A stretch of 39,807 nt of DNA from an uncultured Gammaproteobacteria bacterium (GTDB taxonomy: Bacteria; Pseudomonadota; Gammaproteobacteria; Arenicellales; JAANXG01): assembly GCA_947259955.1 (NCBI GenBank), contig CAMYOI010000003.1:1-39807 (forward strand), in the 5' to 3' direction. Both the position numbers and the translations under genes were made by a program. Shown here in pieces: positions 27,179 to 38,257 of the stretch (position 1 is the stretch's first letter; each line of letters begins with the position of its first letter). Under the pieces are notes generated by a model that saw nothing but the letters and a program-made list of their open reading frames with translations, made no database searches and was not told where the DNA came from.

Positions 27179-30099
27179 ATGACAACCCGGGCGTGGGGTT
27201 GTTTTGGCTTGATCAAGTGCGGCTCGCGCCTCGTGGGCCTTTTGGCCTTGGTGTCTACGGTCCCTGCGTTCGGCCTGGGTCTGGGCGAAATGCGCGTGCA
27301 ATCGGGCCTCGGTGAGCCCCTTGTTGCGGAAATCGAGTTATCGTCGACTTCAGCCATTGAGCTTTCGACACTCGAAGTGACTCTGGGAGCGGAGGATGTG
27401 TTCAATAACGCCGGTGTGATCCGTCACCAGTTCCTGACACAACTCGAATTCGAAGTGATCGAATCTACGCCACCCGTGATCAGGATCACGTCGGTTCAGC
27501 CCATAAGCGAACCGTTCCTTCATATCATCATTCGAACCCGTTGGGAATTCGGCATGCTGCTGAGTGAGTACACTGCGCTGCTGGACCCGCCGTTGTATGC
27601 GCAGCAGCAGCCGGGCTCGGTAAGCACGCCCGTTGTTCTCGAAGAAGCGGACCAACCCGTCGTTACTTCGATTCCCGAAGAACCGGATACCGGTCAGGCC
27701 GGCGAGCCGGCTTCGATCCCGCAAGCGGAGGTGTCGGGGATGCCGGCTGGCAGTTTTCAGTACGGCCCAGTGGCTCCCGGCGACAATCTATGGGGTATCG
27801 CATCGCTGGTCGACACCGCTGGCCTCGATGCCAACATATTCCAGGTAATGATCGCACTGTTGAGACAAAACCCGGATGCTTTCATAGGCAATAACATCAA
27901 CCAGCTCAAAACCGGCGAAACGCTGACGCTGGAAGACTACCAATCGATCCTGTTGATCTCTAAGGCGGAGGCTGGCAGGTCTTACAAAGCCCAGATCGAA
28001 AATTGGCAAGCGGGCCGGCCGAGCACCGTGATCGCTGAGCGGCCTGACGCGGCGCCACCGCGGTCTGGACTGGTTAAGGCGCAAGCAGAAGCCCCGGCCG
28101 AGACCGCGACACCGGAGGTGGTGGAAGTCGAGCCGTCGATGGAACAAGGCGCGGCAGAGGCCGCGGACCAGGACGCCGCGGATATGCAAGCCAAAGCGCA
28201 ACCGACTGACGACCCGGATAAATACGTATTCAAGATCGCACCTCCGGCATCCGACGCGGCGGGCGATGCATCCGAGGTACCGGCCGAAGTGGATATGGAG
28301 GTCGCAGCCATGAGGGCGGCAATTGACAGGGAGATCGCCGCTTTGCGGCAGCAGGTCGTGAAGCTCGAAAACGAGCAGAGGGTATCGAAAGCCCTTTCCA
28401 CTAAAGAAGGTGACATAGAATCGATAAAAGCGGAGGCTGAAAAGGAAATAACCACGCTCAGGGAACAGATTGGCTTCCTCAAACAGGCTGGGGCTGACCA
28501 GGAAATACTGGCGTTGCGCGGACAGCTCGCCGCCCTCAGGCGGCAGGAAACGATGACGAAAGAGGCTTCCAGCGCTACCGCTGCGTTGGCGGAAGCTGAG
28601 CAGGAAATCCGCAGATTGCGGGCGCAGGTTGCGGCTCTGGCAAAAAGCGACTCTACTGAGGCAGCGCCGGCCCGACCGGACTTCAGCGACCTGAGCGATC
28701 AGGTGGATGTTTCGCAATCACCCGCGGTTGCGGCAACTGCGGCGTCTAATGTCAAAGTTGAAGGCGACTCGATCAGAGCGGGAGCGAACCAGCAGATTAC
28801 CGCCATGCGTGAACAGATGGAGGCCATGCGCGCGGAAATGGGACAGCTTCTGGCCGCCCAGAAGCTTCGCGACGCGCAAAACACGGAACTCCGCCCAGAC
28901 GAAATCGCGCGTAGCGGCAGGTTCAGACAGTGACGGTAAATCCGTTTGGCAAAAGTGGTTCGACAAACTGCCTGAAGACGACGAGTCCCGTATCGCGATC
29001 GCCGCCGGGATTCTGCTGATCTTGCTGTTGCTCTGGCTGCTCATTCGTCGGCATAGGGCCTTGATGAGAATGGAACAGAGCATTTTGATGGCTAGCGGAA
29101 ACATGGATGAGGCAGCCAGCCAGTTATCGGAGTTCAAATCGAAAAAGCCCCGTTATCTGAGCGATCTGAGCATCGCCGGAATGGGAAGGATGGAAGCGGC
29201 CGAGGTCGACCCGCTGGCCGAAGCCGAGGTGTATCTGGCGTATGGCCGGGCCAGGCAAGCGTTACAGGTGCTAAAGGAAGCGTCCAGCCGGAATCCGGAT
29301 CGCAAGGAGCTGAAGCTGAAGCTTCTGGAGGTCTACCAACAGGAGGACGACGTCAACTCCTTCGACGATCTCGTAGCGGAGATGGATCTAAGCGAGGAAG
29401 ACATGGACCAGGCGGCATGGAGCAAGGTTGTCGAGTTGAAGCTCAAAATGCAGGAGAAAAGCCCCTTGCAAACGCCTGAACTGGATGAGCAAAACGACTC
29501 GCAGGAAAGCGAATCCTCACCAGGCGGATCCGCGGACGGGGAACTGCCGCTCGACGAAAGTATTGAAAAGCAGAATTCGCGAGAAAAAATACCGGCATCC
29601 GAATTACCTCGAGACGTACTCGCGAAAGCGTCCGTTCCCGTCGATCCAGCGCTGCGACCGTTTCCCGAGCCGGATGAGAATGCGCGTGTCGGTGAGGAAG
29701 TTTTGGGTACGCTCGGGCGGGCCGATGAGTCCGGCAGCGGTTCGCGGTCCGAAACCATACCTCCGGGCGCAAGCTCGGACGATTCGGACATGATGAACTT
29801 CGCTACCTCGAAATCCTCGGAGTTGGATTTCGATCTGGAGGCGGATCTGGAAAAGCCACTCGACCCCGAGTCCGATTCCACGGCTCCGGCCGAAGCCGAT
29901 GAATCGGTGAAAACATTCACTCTGGAATCCAGCGACACGGAGGAAGAGGGCGGCAATTTGAACGACCGAACTCGCCGAGGCCTATATGAACATGGGCGAC
30001 AGGGATGAGGCGCTTCGAATACTTAGAGAGATTGTCGAAGTCGCAAGCCCGGATGAGAAAATGCAGATTAACGAGTTGATGAAGCGCGCTAATCAATAA
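27179..30099 (+). pseudogene. fimV: FimV-like polar/pilus assembly protein, split across three frames by two apparent frameshifts
   Basis: N-terminal FGLGLGEMRVQSGLGEPLVAEIELSS and LysM-like VAPGDNLWGIAS (frame of ORF 27161-28933); TM AIAAGILLILLLLWLLIRRHR plus acidic cytoplasmic part (frame of ORF 28707-30008); C-terminal LAEAYMNMGDRDEALRILREIVEVASPDEKMQINELMKRANQ in a third frame, ending at TAA 30097-30099. Confidence 0.85.
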
Positions 30100-30129
30100 G
30101 ACTTACCCGTTCGCGGCAACCTGGGTTTA

Positions 30130-30849
30130 TTATTGCCGGTGCACCCGAAAAAATTCTGCAGCCCAGTCCGCAATCAGTTTGCTGTCGGCCGGCTGCGCCA
30201 GGGATCTGCGTGCGGCCTCGGTGCGATCCACGGGAAATATGACGCCGCCACGCAGATCGAGCAAATCGATCATGTACTCCTCGCTGAACTCGGGGTGAAA
30301 CTGAACGGTCAGCACGGTGTCGTCGTAACGCACGGCACCAATCGGGCAAAACTCGTTGCCACCGATGATTTCCGCGGTGTCCGGCACGGCAATCACCTGG
30401 TCCTGGTGCATGACCATGACGGGGACCTGTCTGCTGGTGTCGTTGGTGCCGAGTCGCATGTGGTAGGTGTGCACCCCTATCCCCCATCCCTGATCTGATT
30501 TCAACGCTTTTCCTCCCAAAGCCTCGGCGGCGATCTGGTGGCCGAAACAGATGCCGAACTGGGGCTTGCCGGCAGCGGTGGCGCGACGAATGAAATCCTC
30601 GAGAGGCTCGATCCAGTGCAGCTCATCGTATACACCATGCCGCGATCCCGAGTAGATGTAGCCGTCGAATGCTTGGACGGGGGGCAACACCTCGCCCGTG
30701 ACGGGCGATACGCCGGTGAATACGGCCTCCGGCATGGAAGGCGACAGCCACTGCGCAATCATTTTGGGGTAGTAGGGATATTTTTCATTGAGCTCCTCGG
30801 GTATTTCACCAAGTTCGAAGACCGCGATGTTCATTGGCTGGTTGTTCAT
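30130..30849 (-). CDS. Class-I glutamine amidotransferase domain protein
   Basis: Nucleophile FGICFGHQIAAEALGG; LTVQFHPEFSEEYM. Confidence 0.88.
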   Translation of the reverse strand: MNNQPMNIAVFELGEIPEELNEKYPYYPKMIAQWLSPSMPEAVFTGVSPVTGEVLPPVQAFDGYIYSGSRHGVYDELHWIEPLEDFIRRATAAGKPQFGICFGHQIAAEALGGKALKSDQGWGIGVHTYHMRLGTNDTSRQVPVMVMHQDQVIAVPDTAEIIGGNEFCPIGAVRYDDTVLTVQFHPEFSEEYMIDLLDLRGGVIFPVDRTEAARRSLAQPADSKLIADWAAEFFRVHRQ

Positions 30850-30893
30850 TCTTGCCTGACTAGAATTTCGCTGCTTGATCTTATTATGGGGTG

Positions 30894-31078
30894 AGTCAAG
30901 GTGCTTTGACGATCAGATCATTCAGCTCCCGGAATGTGAACGATGCCGCCGCGTTCACGAGCGCGAGCTTGTCGGGCATCGATCGGACGGAATCGTCGAT
31001 CAATGCGCTGAGAGTGGTGCCTTGGGGCCAGGTCTCTGGGGACGACGACACGAATCGGTTGTTTCTATCCGTAAGGTT
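30894..31078 (-). pseudogene. NRPS-like (condensation/adenylation junction) remnant
   Basis: Reverse strand reads NLTDRNNRFVSSSPETWPQGTTLSALIDDSVRSMPDKLALVNAAASFTFRELNDLIVKAP*, like the start of an NRPS adenylation domain. Confidence 0.55.
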
Positions 31079-31080
31079 CT

Positions 31081-32445
31081 TCAGGACGCCACCGCGGGCA
31101 GCCCGGCCAGCGCCATGGCCAACTCTGATTCGTCGTAGAGCTGATCATCGAGCTGTCCGGCCGCATAATCCATGTAAGCCTGCATGTCGAAATGACCGTG
31201 CCCACACAGGTTGAACAGAATGGTTCTGCTTCTGCCTTCCTCCCGGCAACGAATGGCCTCGTCCAGGGTCGCCTTTATCGCGTGATTGGCTTCCGGGGCG
31301 GGAATGATGCCTTCGGCTCTGGCGAACTGCAGGCCGGCTTCGAAGCATTCCATCTGCTGGTAGGCACGGGGTTCAATCTCCCCAAGCTGGGTCAGGTGGC
31401 TCACCATCGGGGCCATGCCGTGATAGCGCAGACCGCCCGCATGGAACCCCGGCGGGACGAACGACGCGCCAAGGGTATGCATTTTGACCAGTGGGGTAAG
31501 TTGCGCGGTATCGCCGAAGTCATAGGCGTACTTGCCGCGGGTAAGGGTGGGGCAGTTTGCCGGCTCGACCGCGATGATCTCCACCTCGCGGCCGTTGCGC
31601 AGTTTCTCACCGATGAACGGGAACGCGATACCCGCGAAATTGCTGCCGCCACCGGTACAGCCGATGACGATGTCCGGGTAGGTATCCGCTTTTTCGAGCT
31701 GCAGCCAGGCCTCCTGTCCGATAACGGTCTGATGCATGAGGACGTGATTGAGCACGCTGCCCAGCGCGTATTTGGTGTCGTCGGCCTGGGCGGCGCACTC
31801 CACCGCCTCGCTTATCGCGATGCCGAGGCTGCCCGTGCTGTCCGGGTGCTCCGCCAGTATTGCCCGTCCCGCAGCGGTCAACTCGCTCGGGCTGGCTATG
31901 CACTTTGCACCGAACGTCTCCATGAACGCACGTCGGTAGGGTTTCTGGTCGAAGCTGACGCGCACCATGAAGACCTCGATGTCGAGACCGAACATGCATC
32001 CCGCCAGTGCCATTGACGAGCCCCATTGCCCCGCGCCGGTTTCGGTGACGATGCGTTTGACACCTTCTTCCTTGCAGTAGAACGCTTGCGCAACGGCGGT
32101 GTTGGGTTTGTGGCTACCGGCCGGGCTGACACCCTCGTACTTGTAGAATATCTTAGCCGGGGTATTCAGCTCCCTTTCGAGCCTGCGCGCACGGTACAGT
32201 GGCGTGGGCCGCCACTGTTTGAGTACGTCGCGAACCGGTTGGGGAATTTCTATGTTTCGCTCGGTGCTGACCTCCTGCTCGATCACCGACATCGGAAACA
32301 GCGGCGCCAGGTCGTCAGGCCCGATCGGTTCCCCGGTCCCCGGGTGCAGTACCGGCGGTGGCGGAACCGGCAAATCCGCGGCTATGTTGTACCAGAAGCG
32401 GGGGATCTCATTTTCTTCCAGTGTATATTTTATTTGTTCCTGCAT
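31081..32445 (-). CDS. TrpB-like PLP-dependent enzyme (TrpB2 type)
   Basis: [68 protein letters not shown]; start ATG at 32445 ([21 protein letters not shown]). Confidence 0.92.
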   Translation of the reverse strand: MQEQIKYTLEENEIPRFWYNIAADLPVPPPPVLHPGTGEPIGPDDLAPLFPMSVIEQEVSTERNIEIPQPVRDVLKQWRPTPLYRARRLERELNTPAKIFYKYEGVSPAGSHKPNTAVAQAFYCKEEGVKRIVTETGAGQWGSSMALAGCMFGLDIEVFMVRVSFDQKPYRRAFMETFGAKCIASPSELTAAGRAILAEHPDSTGSLGIAISEAVECAAQADDTKYALGSVLNHVLMHQTVIGQEAWLQLEKADTYPDIVIGCTGGGSNFAGIAFPFIGEKLRNGREVEIIAVEPANCPTLTRGKYAYDFGDTAQLTPLVKMHTLGASFVPPGFHAGGLRYHGMAPMVSHLTQLGEIEPRAYQQMECFEAGLQFARAEGIIPAPEANHAIKATLDEAIRCREEGRSRTILFNLCGHGHFDMQAYMDYAAGQLDDQLYDESELAMALAGLPAVAS

Positions 32446-32575
32446 GGCGGAATAATTGACGCGTATTTTTTTGGTTTCTTCGGTACCGGCTCTCAAGTAA
32501 GAACCCGACCCATTGTAACCCCGCTTGGGGAATAGGCGTAGTCTATACGATACTATATTACGGGTATTACGGGAT

Positions 32576-33068
32576 ATTACGGGGACACGATACTTAACTT
32601 GTAATTCGATACAAAATCGTATGGAATCAGCAAACTTTAAAGCTGCTAAATTCAACTTAAATTTCTAGGATCGGTATGGCAAGAATGGCCAGAGTGGTGG
32701 TACCCGGAATTCCATTACATATTACGCAGCGAGGTAACCGTCGTCAGAAGACGTTTTTTCGTGACGAGGACTACCTTTTATATGTTGATCTCATGCGTCA
32801 TTGGTGCAGCCGGTCCGGGGTAGCAATATAGGCCTACTGTCTGATGCCCAATCATATTCACCTGATTGCGTGTCCCAGCGATGCGAAAGGTTTGAGCAAA
32901 GCAATCGGTGAAGCACACCGTCGCTACACGTGTGCAATCAATGTACGAGAAAATTGGCGTGGCTATTTGTGGCAAGGGCGATTCGCTTCCTTTCCCATGG
33001 ACGCAATCTAAAAAAACAGAAACCAGGACCGAAAGTTAACGCGAGTTAAGTATTGTGTCCCCATAATT
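32576..33068 (+). mobile_element. Decayed Y1/REP-associated (IS200-like) transposase unit with terminal inverted repeats
   Basis: Left end attacggggacacgatacttaact (32576-32599) versus reverse complement of the right end (33044-33068) aattatggggacacaatacttaact. Confidence 0.75.
32676..33011 (+). pseudogene. Y1_Tnp/REP-associated tyrosine transposase, nonsense-mutated and truncated
   Basis: MARMARVVVPGIPLHITQRGNRRQKTFFRDEDYLLYVDLMRHWCSRSGVAI*AYCLMPNHIHLIACPSDAKGLSKAIGEAHRRYTCAINVRENWRGYLWQGRFASFPMDAI*; TAG in place of the expected Trp codon; HUH motif HIHLI retained. Confidence 0.85.
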
Positions 33069-33315
33069 GCGGTAGCTTTGTCGATGTGGACCCTGTATAG
33101 TCGCGCCACCTCCCGAGTGGGGGCTATACGTTCTGACCTTTCACGTGTTTTTTCATCACCCGTCATCTGGTTAGCAGCGTCACGTGGATACCGGGGAAAA
33201 AGCTGGTTCTACGATCCGAGTGAGCCAGATCCGGTGATGCCGCAGCGCATCCCGCTGAAGTTCGTTTTAATTACCTTTCAATGAATCCGCCGATCCGGCG
33301 GCCAGGGGTGCTACT

Positions 33316-34659
33316 GTGTTATTCGAAGATTTTAATCTAGACGCGAGTCTGCTGAAGGCCGTCCGGTCGATCGGGTTTTCCGAGCCTACCGATATACAAA
33401 TAAAGGCTATTCCAGCGGTGATGTCCGAGCGCGACCTGATGGCGTCTGCCCAGACGGGCACGGGAAAAACCGCGGCGTTCGTTCTTCCTTCGCTGCACCG
33501 GCTGCTCAATGTGGGTAGAGGTGCCGGCAGGGGACCTCGTGTCCTCGTGCTGACGCCGACTCGTGAGTTGGCGCTGCAGGTCAACGGTGACATTGGCCAG
33601 CTCGGCAGGTTCGCCAGGCTCTCCGCCGGTACGGTTGTCGGGGGTATGCCCTATCCGCCACAGATCAGAATGCTGTCTCGTACCCTGGATCTGCTGGTGG
33701 CGACCCCGGGTCGTCTGATGGACCATATGGATCAGGGGCGGGTTGACCTTTCCCGCGTAGAGATACTTGTGCTCGACGAGGCCGACCGCATGCTGGACAT
33801 GGGTTTTGTCGATGCCGTCAGAACAATCGCTGCCGCCACACCGGCGAACCGCCAAACACTGTTGTTCTCCGCCACGCTCGAGGGGGCCGTGCTGAAAATC
33901 GCAAAGCAACTACTGAATGAACCCGTGCGCGTCGCGTTGAGTACCAACAGTGATCGCCACACGTCCATTCAACAGCACATCCATCATGCAGACAGTGTGT
34001 CGCATAAGCATCAACTGCTGAATCACCACCTGGACAACGTGGACGTAACCCGGGCACTCATCTTTACGGCCACCAAACGCGCCGCCGAAAAGCTGGCAAA
34101 GAACCTGAGAGCGCAGAAGCACAAAAGTGCCGCACTACATGGAGATATGAACCAGAGCAAGCGTAAACGGACGGTAGAAAACATGCGCCAGGGAAAGTTT
34201 CGATTGCTGGTGGCAACCGACGTTGCTGCCCGCGGCCTCGATATCAAAGGCATCAGTCATGTGATCAACTTCGATATGCCCATGGTGGCCGAAGACTATA
34301 TTCATCGCATCGGGCGAACCGGCCGCGCAGGCGCCAAGGGCAATGCGATCTCTCTGGTGGGACCGGGAGACTGGGACAAACTCGCCAGGGTCGAGCGCCT
34401 TACCGGGCAAAAGCTCAAACGAAGTGTTGTGGAGGGCCTGGAACCCGACACCTCGGAGCCGCGACCCAAACGTAGCGGGAGCGCGGGTCCTAAATCCGGA
34501 AACCGGGGGAAAAGCGTGCCGCGGTCCCGTGGAAAGCGGAGTAGCAAGGGTAGGGGGTTCGCGTCCGGGCATGAAGCGCGGCCTGCTCAACGCGTCAGTC
34601 GAAGATCTCAGTCTGCGAGGAAAAATTCGAGCCGAACCGGGGGCGCGCTTCACAGATAG
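33316..34659 (+). CDS. DEAD-box ATP-dependent RNA helicase (RhlE-like)
   Basis: AQTGTGKTAAF, PTRELALQ, VLDEADRMLDMGF, SATLE, HRIGRTGRAG; basic C-terminal tail. Confidence 0.95.
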   Translation: MLFEDFNLDASLLKAVRSIGFSEPTDIQIKAIPAVMSERDLMASAQTGTGKTAAFVLPSLHRLLNVGRGAGRGPRVLVLTPTRELALQVNGDIGQLGRFARLSAGTVVGGMPYPPQIRMLSRTLDLLVATPGRLMDHMDQGRVDLSRVEILVLDEADRMLDMGFVDAVRTIAAATPANRQTLLFSATLEGAVLKIAKQLLNEPVRVALSTNSDRHTSIQQHIHHADSVSHKHQLLNHHLDNVDVTRALIFTATKRAAEKLAKNLRAQKHKSAALHGDMNQSKRKRTVENMRQGKFRLLVATDVAARGLDIKGISHVINFDMPMVAEDYIHRIGRTGRAGAKGNAISLVGPGDWDKLARVERLTGQKLKRSVVEGLEPDTSEPRPKRSGSAGPKSGNRGKSVPRSRGKRSSKGRGFASGHEARPAQRVSRRSQSARKNSSRTGGALHR

Positions 34660-34840
34660 TCGATGTTCGAAACGGTGGGCGCCCAGGGCGCCTGTCGATC
34701 GATACAAGACCGTTGCCATGAGTGCCGGACGGCGCCGGGCCGTGGGTGACCGGGCGATCGATTTCACGGATAATCCTGGCTAATCTCGGACTAACGCAGC
34801 TGCATATTGCCGTTGCGGAGAGCGAATTGAGACCGTTCGA

Positions 34841-36720
34841 TTGATCGATAAGATTTTCAATTGGCTGGAAAACCTAAGCGATCCATTTCCGGTTGAACCG
34901 CCGGAAAAGCCGCCGGATACGCTCCTGGGCTTCCTGGTTCACTACTCGTGGCCGTTCTGGCCCCTGCTGCTCATGGTGTCAGTGTTTGCAACGATCGTTG
35001 CTATCGTTGAGGTCGGCCTGTTTGCATTCGTCGGCAACCTGGTGGACTGGCTGGTAGCGTCTGATCGGGAGTCCTTCTGGTCGGAGCACAAATATTATCT
35101 CATCGGCATGAGTGTGCTGGTACTGATCGTACTTCCGATATTGAAATTCGGCTACGAGTCCGTCGTTCACCAGGGACTGCTGGGCAACTTTGCCATGCGC
35201 ACGCGGTGGCAGGCGCACCGTTACCTGCTGAGGCAAAGCGTGGAGTTCTTTCAGGACGATTTTGCCGGCCGGGTGGCCACCAAGATGATGCAGACCGCGC
35301 TGGCGGTGCGGGAAGTCGTCATGAAACTGACCGAGGTGCTGGTTTATATCGGCGTGTACTTCACGGCCGCGCTGGTGTTGTTTGCATCGAGCGACCTCAG
35401 GCTTTCCGCGCCGATGATCCTCTGGCTGGCAGGCTATTTGATTGCCCTGCGGTACTTCATACCTCGCCTGCGCGCCGTCTCGATGGAGCAGGCGGAGGCG
35501 CGCTCGGCCGTAACCGGCCGTGTGGTCGACAGCTACACCAATATCGGTACGGTAAAGATGTTTGCCCACGCCGCTCACGAGGACGACTACGCCCGCGCGA
35601 GCATGGGTGCTTTTCTCGACAACGTCTATCTGCAGATGCGTTTGTCCACGCTGTTGACCGCGACATTGAACTGGCTCAACGCCGCGCTGCTCTTTTCGGT
35701 TGCCGCGATGTCTATCTGGCTGTGGCACCTCGGCACGATCACGACCGGGGCCATCGCGTTTGCCGTGGGACTGGTGTTGAGGCTGCAGGGGATGTCACAG
35801 TGGATACTGTGGGAGATCTATGCGCTTTTCGAGAATATCGGAGTGGTGCAGGACGGCATCCAAACCCTATCCCGTGACAGAAAGATCGTGGACGTTCCGA
35901 ATGCCCCGCTGCTGCATGTGCGCGAGGGAACTATCCGCTACGATGCAATCCATTTCAACTACGGCAAGGTCAGGACGGATATCGCCTCCGGCGTGATCGA
36001 CGATTTCTCGCTCACGATTCAAGCCGGGGAGAAGATCGGGTTGGTGGGGCGATCCGGTTCGGGCAAGTCCACGCTGGTCAGCCTGCTGCTTCGCTTCTAC
36101 GACCTGGAGGCAGGCAGAATTCTCATCGACGATCAGGATATCTCAAAGGTGCAGCAGGACAGCCTCCGTTCCGAGATCGGCATGGTTACCCAGGACACCT
36201 CCCTGATGCATCGCTCGGTCATCGACAACATTCGCTATGGCCGGTGGTCGCCGCCGCGAAAAAGGCCCATGCCCACGAATTCATCTTCGGCCTGGAGGAT
36301 GCCATGGGGAGAACCGGCTATGCGGCCCACGTCGGCGAGCGCGGTGTGAAGCTGTCGGGCGGGCAGCGGCAGCGCATCGCCATAGCGCGCGTACTTTTGA
36401 AAAACGCACCCATCCTGGTTCTGGACGAGGCGACCAGCGCCCTTGATTCGGAGGTCGAGGCTGCCATTCAGGAGAATCTCTATAGCCTGATGCAGAACAA
36501 GACCGTCATCGCCATCGCCCACAGGTTGTCGACCATCGCGGCCATGGACCGCCTGGTGGTCATGGACTCCGGAAAGATCGTGGAGCAAGGGTCGCACGAG
36601 GAACTGCTCAGGCACCGCGGCCACTACGCCAATCTGTGGGCGCATCAGTCCGGCGGTTTTCTCACGGAGGAGGCGCTTGATGGACCAATTGCGAACCATA
36701 TCGATGTACCCGCGACCTGA
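34841..36720 (+). pseudogene. ABC exporter (fused TMD-NBD), interrupted by a frameshift/short deletion near 36240
   Basis: ORF 34841-36349 has TMDs, Walker [10 protein letters not shown] and [21 protein letters not shown], then leaves frame; ORF 36244-36720 continues [52 protein letters not shown]...[13 protein letters not shown]. Confidence 0.85.
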
Positions 36721-36868
36721 AGGCGATGTACTCCAACCAAAGTATGGGTCTTCGTGTTGTTACCGGCTGATTTATGTTGAATAATCCGTCACTAAACAAG
36801 GACCCGTGGACTGCCGGTCCAATTAGATTAACAATCGTTCGGGGAAGATCCTGATCAACGCGAGGCCG

Positions 36869-36956
36869 AGTCATTGCGAACGAAGTGAAGCAATCCAGTG
36901 TCGCTGGATTTCCATCGCCCATGGAGTGGGACGTCGCTCCGCTCCTCGCAATGACC
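36869..36956. repeat. Palindromic REP/MITE-like intergenic repeat
   Basis: agtcattgcgaacgaagtgaagcaatcca ... gctcctcgcaatgacc: outer inverted repeat GTCATTGCGA/TCGCAATGAC with inner hairpin AATCCAG-tgtcg-CTGGATT. Confidence 0.75.
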
Positions 36957-36997
36957 ATCCATATCAGAACAAACCAGAGTTTTCGTAGACAAGTTAA

Positions 36998-38248
36998 GTG
37001 CAGTACTCCGCTTTTTCCATTTTTTGGCAGGGCCTCAAGGGCCACACGGGCTGGAAACCCATGTGGCGCGATCCCGAACCCCGACAGGAATACGACATCA
37101 TTATTATCGGAGGGGGCGGCCACGGCCTTTCCACGGCGTACTATCTCGCCCGCGAGCACGGACTGACCAACATCGCCGTGCTGGAGAAGGGCTGGATAGG
37201 CAGCGGCAATGTCGGACGCAACACCACCATCATCCGTTCGAACTACATGCTGCCGCCGAATACCCACTTCTACGAGAAGTCGATGCAGCTGTGGGAGGGT
37301 CTTGAGCAGGACTTCAACTTCAACGCCATGGTCAGCCAGCGCGGCGTGATCAATCTGTTTCATTCTGATCCCCAGCGCGATGCGTTCGCACGCCGGGGCA
37401 ATGCAATGCGGCTGGCCGGGATCGACGCCGAACTGCTGGATCCGGATCAGCTGCGCGAGCTGGTGCCCATACTGGATTTCGAAAACGCACGCTTTCCGAT
37501 TCAGGGCGGACTGATGCAGCGGCGCGGCGGCACCGTTCGCCATGACGCGGTGGCGTGGGGTTACGCCAGAGGTGCGGACAGCCGGGGCGTCGATATCATC
37601 CAGAACTGCGAGGTCTTGGACATCCGCGTGGAGGGCGGCAGGGCGGTGGGAGTTCAAACATCCCGCGGATACTTCAAGGCGAGGAAGATCGGCATCGCGG
37701 TCGCCGGCCACACTTCCCGCCTCGCTCAAATGGCCGGTATCGAGCTTCCCGTGGAAAGTCATGTATTGCAGGCCTTCGTCAGCGAGGGGATCAAGCCCCT
37801 CATCGACACCGTGGTCACCTTCGGCGCCGGGCATTTCTATATTTCGCAATCCGATAAGGGCGGGCTCGTTTTCGGCGGTGATCTCGACGGCTACAATTCC
37901 TACGCCCAGCGCGGCAACCTGCCCATGATGGAACACGTGATGGCGGGCGGCATGGCCGTCATGCCCGCTATCGGACGGTTGCGGATGCTGCGCCACTGGG
38001 GCGGCATCATGGACATGAGTTTCGACGGCAGCCCGTTCATCTGCAAGACCGGCATAGAAGGGCTTTATCTCAACGGCGGGTGGTGCTACGGCGGATTCAA
38101 GGCGACGCCGGCATCCGGCTGGTGCTTCGCCCACACCATCGCCCGGGACGAACCCCACCCTCTCAACGCCGCCTTCACCATCGACCGCTTCGAAAAGGGT
38201 CGCATGCTCGACGAGAAGGGCGTCGGGCCGAATCCCTGGATCCAGTAG
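36998..38248 (+). CDS. soxB: Sarcosine oxidase subunit beta
   Basis: FWQGLKGHTGWKPMWRDPEPRQEYDIIIIGGGGHGLSTAYYLAREHG; GWIGSGNVGRNTTIIRSNY. Confidence 0.93.
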   Translation: MQYSAFSIFWQGLKGHTGWKPMWRDPEPRQEYDIIIIGGGGHGLSTAYYLAREHGLTNIAVLEKGWIGSGNVGRNTTIIRSNYMLPPNTHFYEKSMQLWEGLEQDFNFNAMVSQRGVINLFHSDPQRDAFARRGNAMRLAGIDAELLDPDQLRELVPILDFENARFPIQGGLMQRRGGTVRHDAVAWGYARGADSRGVDIIQNCEVLDIRVEGGRAVGVQTSRGYFKARKIGIAVAGHTSRLAQMAGIELPVESHVLQAFVSEGIKPLIDTVVTFGAGHFYISQSDKGGLVFGGDLDGYNSYAQRGNLPMMEHVMAGGMAVMPAIGRLRMLRHWGGIMDMSFDGSPFICKTGIEGLYLNGGWCYGGFKATPASGWCFAHTIARDEPHPLNAAFTIDRFEKGRMLDEKGVGPNPWIQ

Positions 38249-38257
38249 GAGTCGATC

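Noticed and set aside
32550-32600. Iterated 'tattacggg' units as a possible CRISPR or iteron array
   Set aside because: Only about three short imperfect units without regular spacers; better explained as the flank of the transposase-unit end.
32445-32655. N-terminal extension of the TrpB-like ORF (start at 32655)
   Set aside because: The extension translates the transposase-unit end and intergenic DNA; the family-typical start is [21 protein letters not shown] at 32445.
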